A DNA stretch of 64,000 bases from Epiperipatus broadwayi (Eukaryota > Onychophora > Udeonychophora > Euonychophora > Peripatidae), in NCBI GenBank assembly GCA_028023455.1, contig JAQFVV010000158.1, forward strand, positions 2,676,661 to 2,740,660, given 5' to 3'. Below are positions 63,703 to 64,000 of the stretch, piece after piece; the first letter of the stretch is position 1; each line of letters starts with the position of its first letter. A model generated the notes under the pieces. That model had not been told where the DNA came from, ran no database searches, and saw nothing but the letters and a program-made list of their open reading frames with translations. The position numbers and the translations under genes were made by a program.

Positions 63703-64000
63703 TTCATCATCATCAACATCAACCATTATCAATCCACTGCAGGATGAAGGTCTCTCCAAGTTCAATCCATCTCCAATCTTTAGCGTCTCTTCTCCACATC
63801 ACCCCTGCACACTTTCTTATTTCATCAATCCATCTCACACGTGGTCTCTTTCCAGGGCTTTTAAATCTCTTGGAATCCAGTTTAAGATTTCAATTTTCCA
63901 TCTATTATCATCTCTTCTAGCAATATGTCCATCTATTATCATCTCTTCTAGCAACATGTCCAGCCCAACTCCACTTCAGTCTTTTAATTTTTTCAATGAG
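63703..64000 (-). pseudogene. LINE (endonuclease/reverse-transcriptase type) 3' end, decayed
   Basis: Minus strand, continuing beyond the window edge. It encodes 'IKRLKWSWAGHVARRDDNRW', later 'GKRPRVRWIDEIRKCAGVMW' and 'DWRWIELGETFILQWIDNG' before a TGA at 63719-63721. These are the usual last blocks of many invertebrate LINE reverse transcriptases (family knowledge). A 31-bp tandem duplication at 63898-63959 shifts the frame and brings an early stop, and a further frame change occurs near 63865. After the stop the sequence passes into GAT/GTT triplets (63703-63720), as expected for a LINE 3' tail of the RTE kind. Confidence 0.8.
63898..63959. repeat. 31-bp tandem duplication inside the LINE
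   Basis: The 31-base unit starting 'ccatctattatcatctcttc' is repeated directly at 63898-63928 and 63929-63959, with one difference (caatatgt against caacatgt). Thirty-one is not a multiple of three, so it breaks the reading frame. Confidence 0.9.

Noticed and set aside
1-64000. CRISPR arrays, bacterial operons, rRNA genes
   Set aside because: No regularly spaced repeats with spacers, no ribosomal RNA blocks and no prokaryotic gene organisation. The window is eukaryotic.

Overview
This is AT-rich metazoan DNA with long introns and intergenic stretches, microsatellites and decayed transposons of many classes. The only clear host gene is the last coding exon of a class A aminergic GPCR of the 5-HT2 (serotonin) type on the + strand (17636-18627). 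Its acceptor follows a polypyrimidine tract, and a poly(A) signal lies shortly after the stop. The 17.6 kb upstream shows no other receptor exon and reads as intron. The receptor has protostome-like features. I would guess an arthropod (a chelicerate, for example) or a mollusc, but the window does not settle it.

Layout. 1-17635: intron with a tandem duplication, a pre-miRNA-sized hairpin (3699-3802), a tRNA-like retroposon with 16-bp target duplications (12723-12836), a 159-bp inverted-repeat element, a hAT-type element with 8-bp duplications (13804-14538) and a 99-bp-arm foldback flanked by 15-bp direct repeats (16211-16468). 17636-18670: receptor exon and 3' UTR. 21560-22900: dead Tigger/pogo transposase, minus. 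23610-28111: LTR retrotransposon in minus orientation, with two 1.6-kb LTRs and a gag-only interior that is broken. 28968-29465: LINE reverse-transcriptase C-terminus, minus. 33460-34500: dead mariner transposase, minus. 39563-39880 and 41154-41733: terminal-inverted-repeat elements. 44790-46260: dead LINE reverse transcriptase, plus. 49337-50895: a nested direct-repeat/inverted-repeat element. 51455-52817: a tandem plus inverted array. 57760-59798: a TTAA-bounded, piggyBac-like element with its own promoter-like region and small spliced ORF. 63703-64000: 3' end of another LINE, minus, running off the window.

The most notable object is 51455-52817. It consists of about 475-bp repeat units, two in one direction and two in the other, bounded by 13-bp direct repeats. 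Each of the four units carries a complete 68-nt type I hammerhead ribozyme fold: CUGAUGA, a stem-II hairpin, GAAA, a very short palindromic stem III, and a stem I with an internal bulge. This is the architecture of metazoan retrozymes or Penelope-type terminal repeats, and one copy has lost a core base.

Apart from the receptor exon, none of the protein-coding remnants looks like an intact host gene. The ribozyme units are the only other elements whose functional core appears intact.
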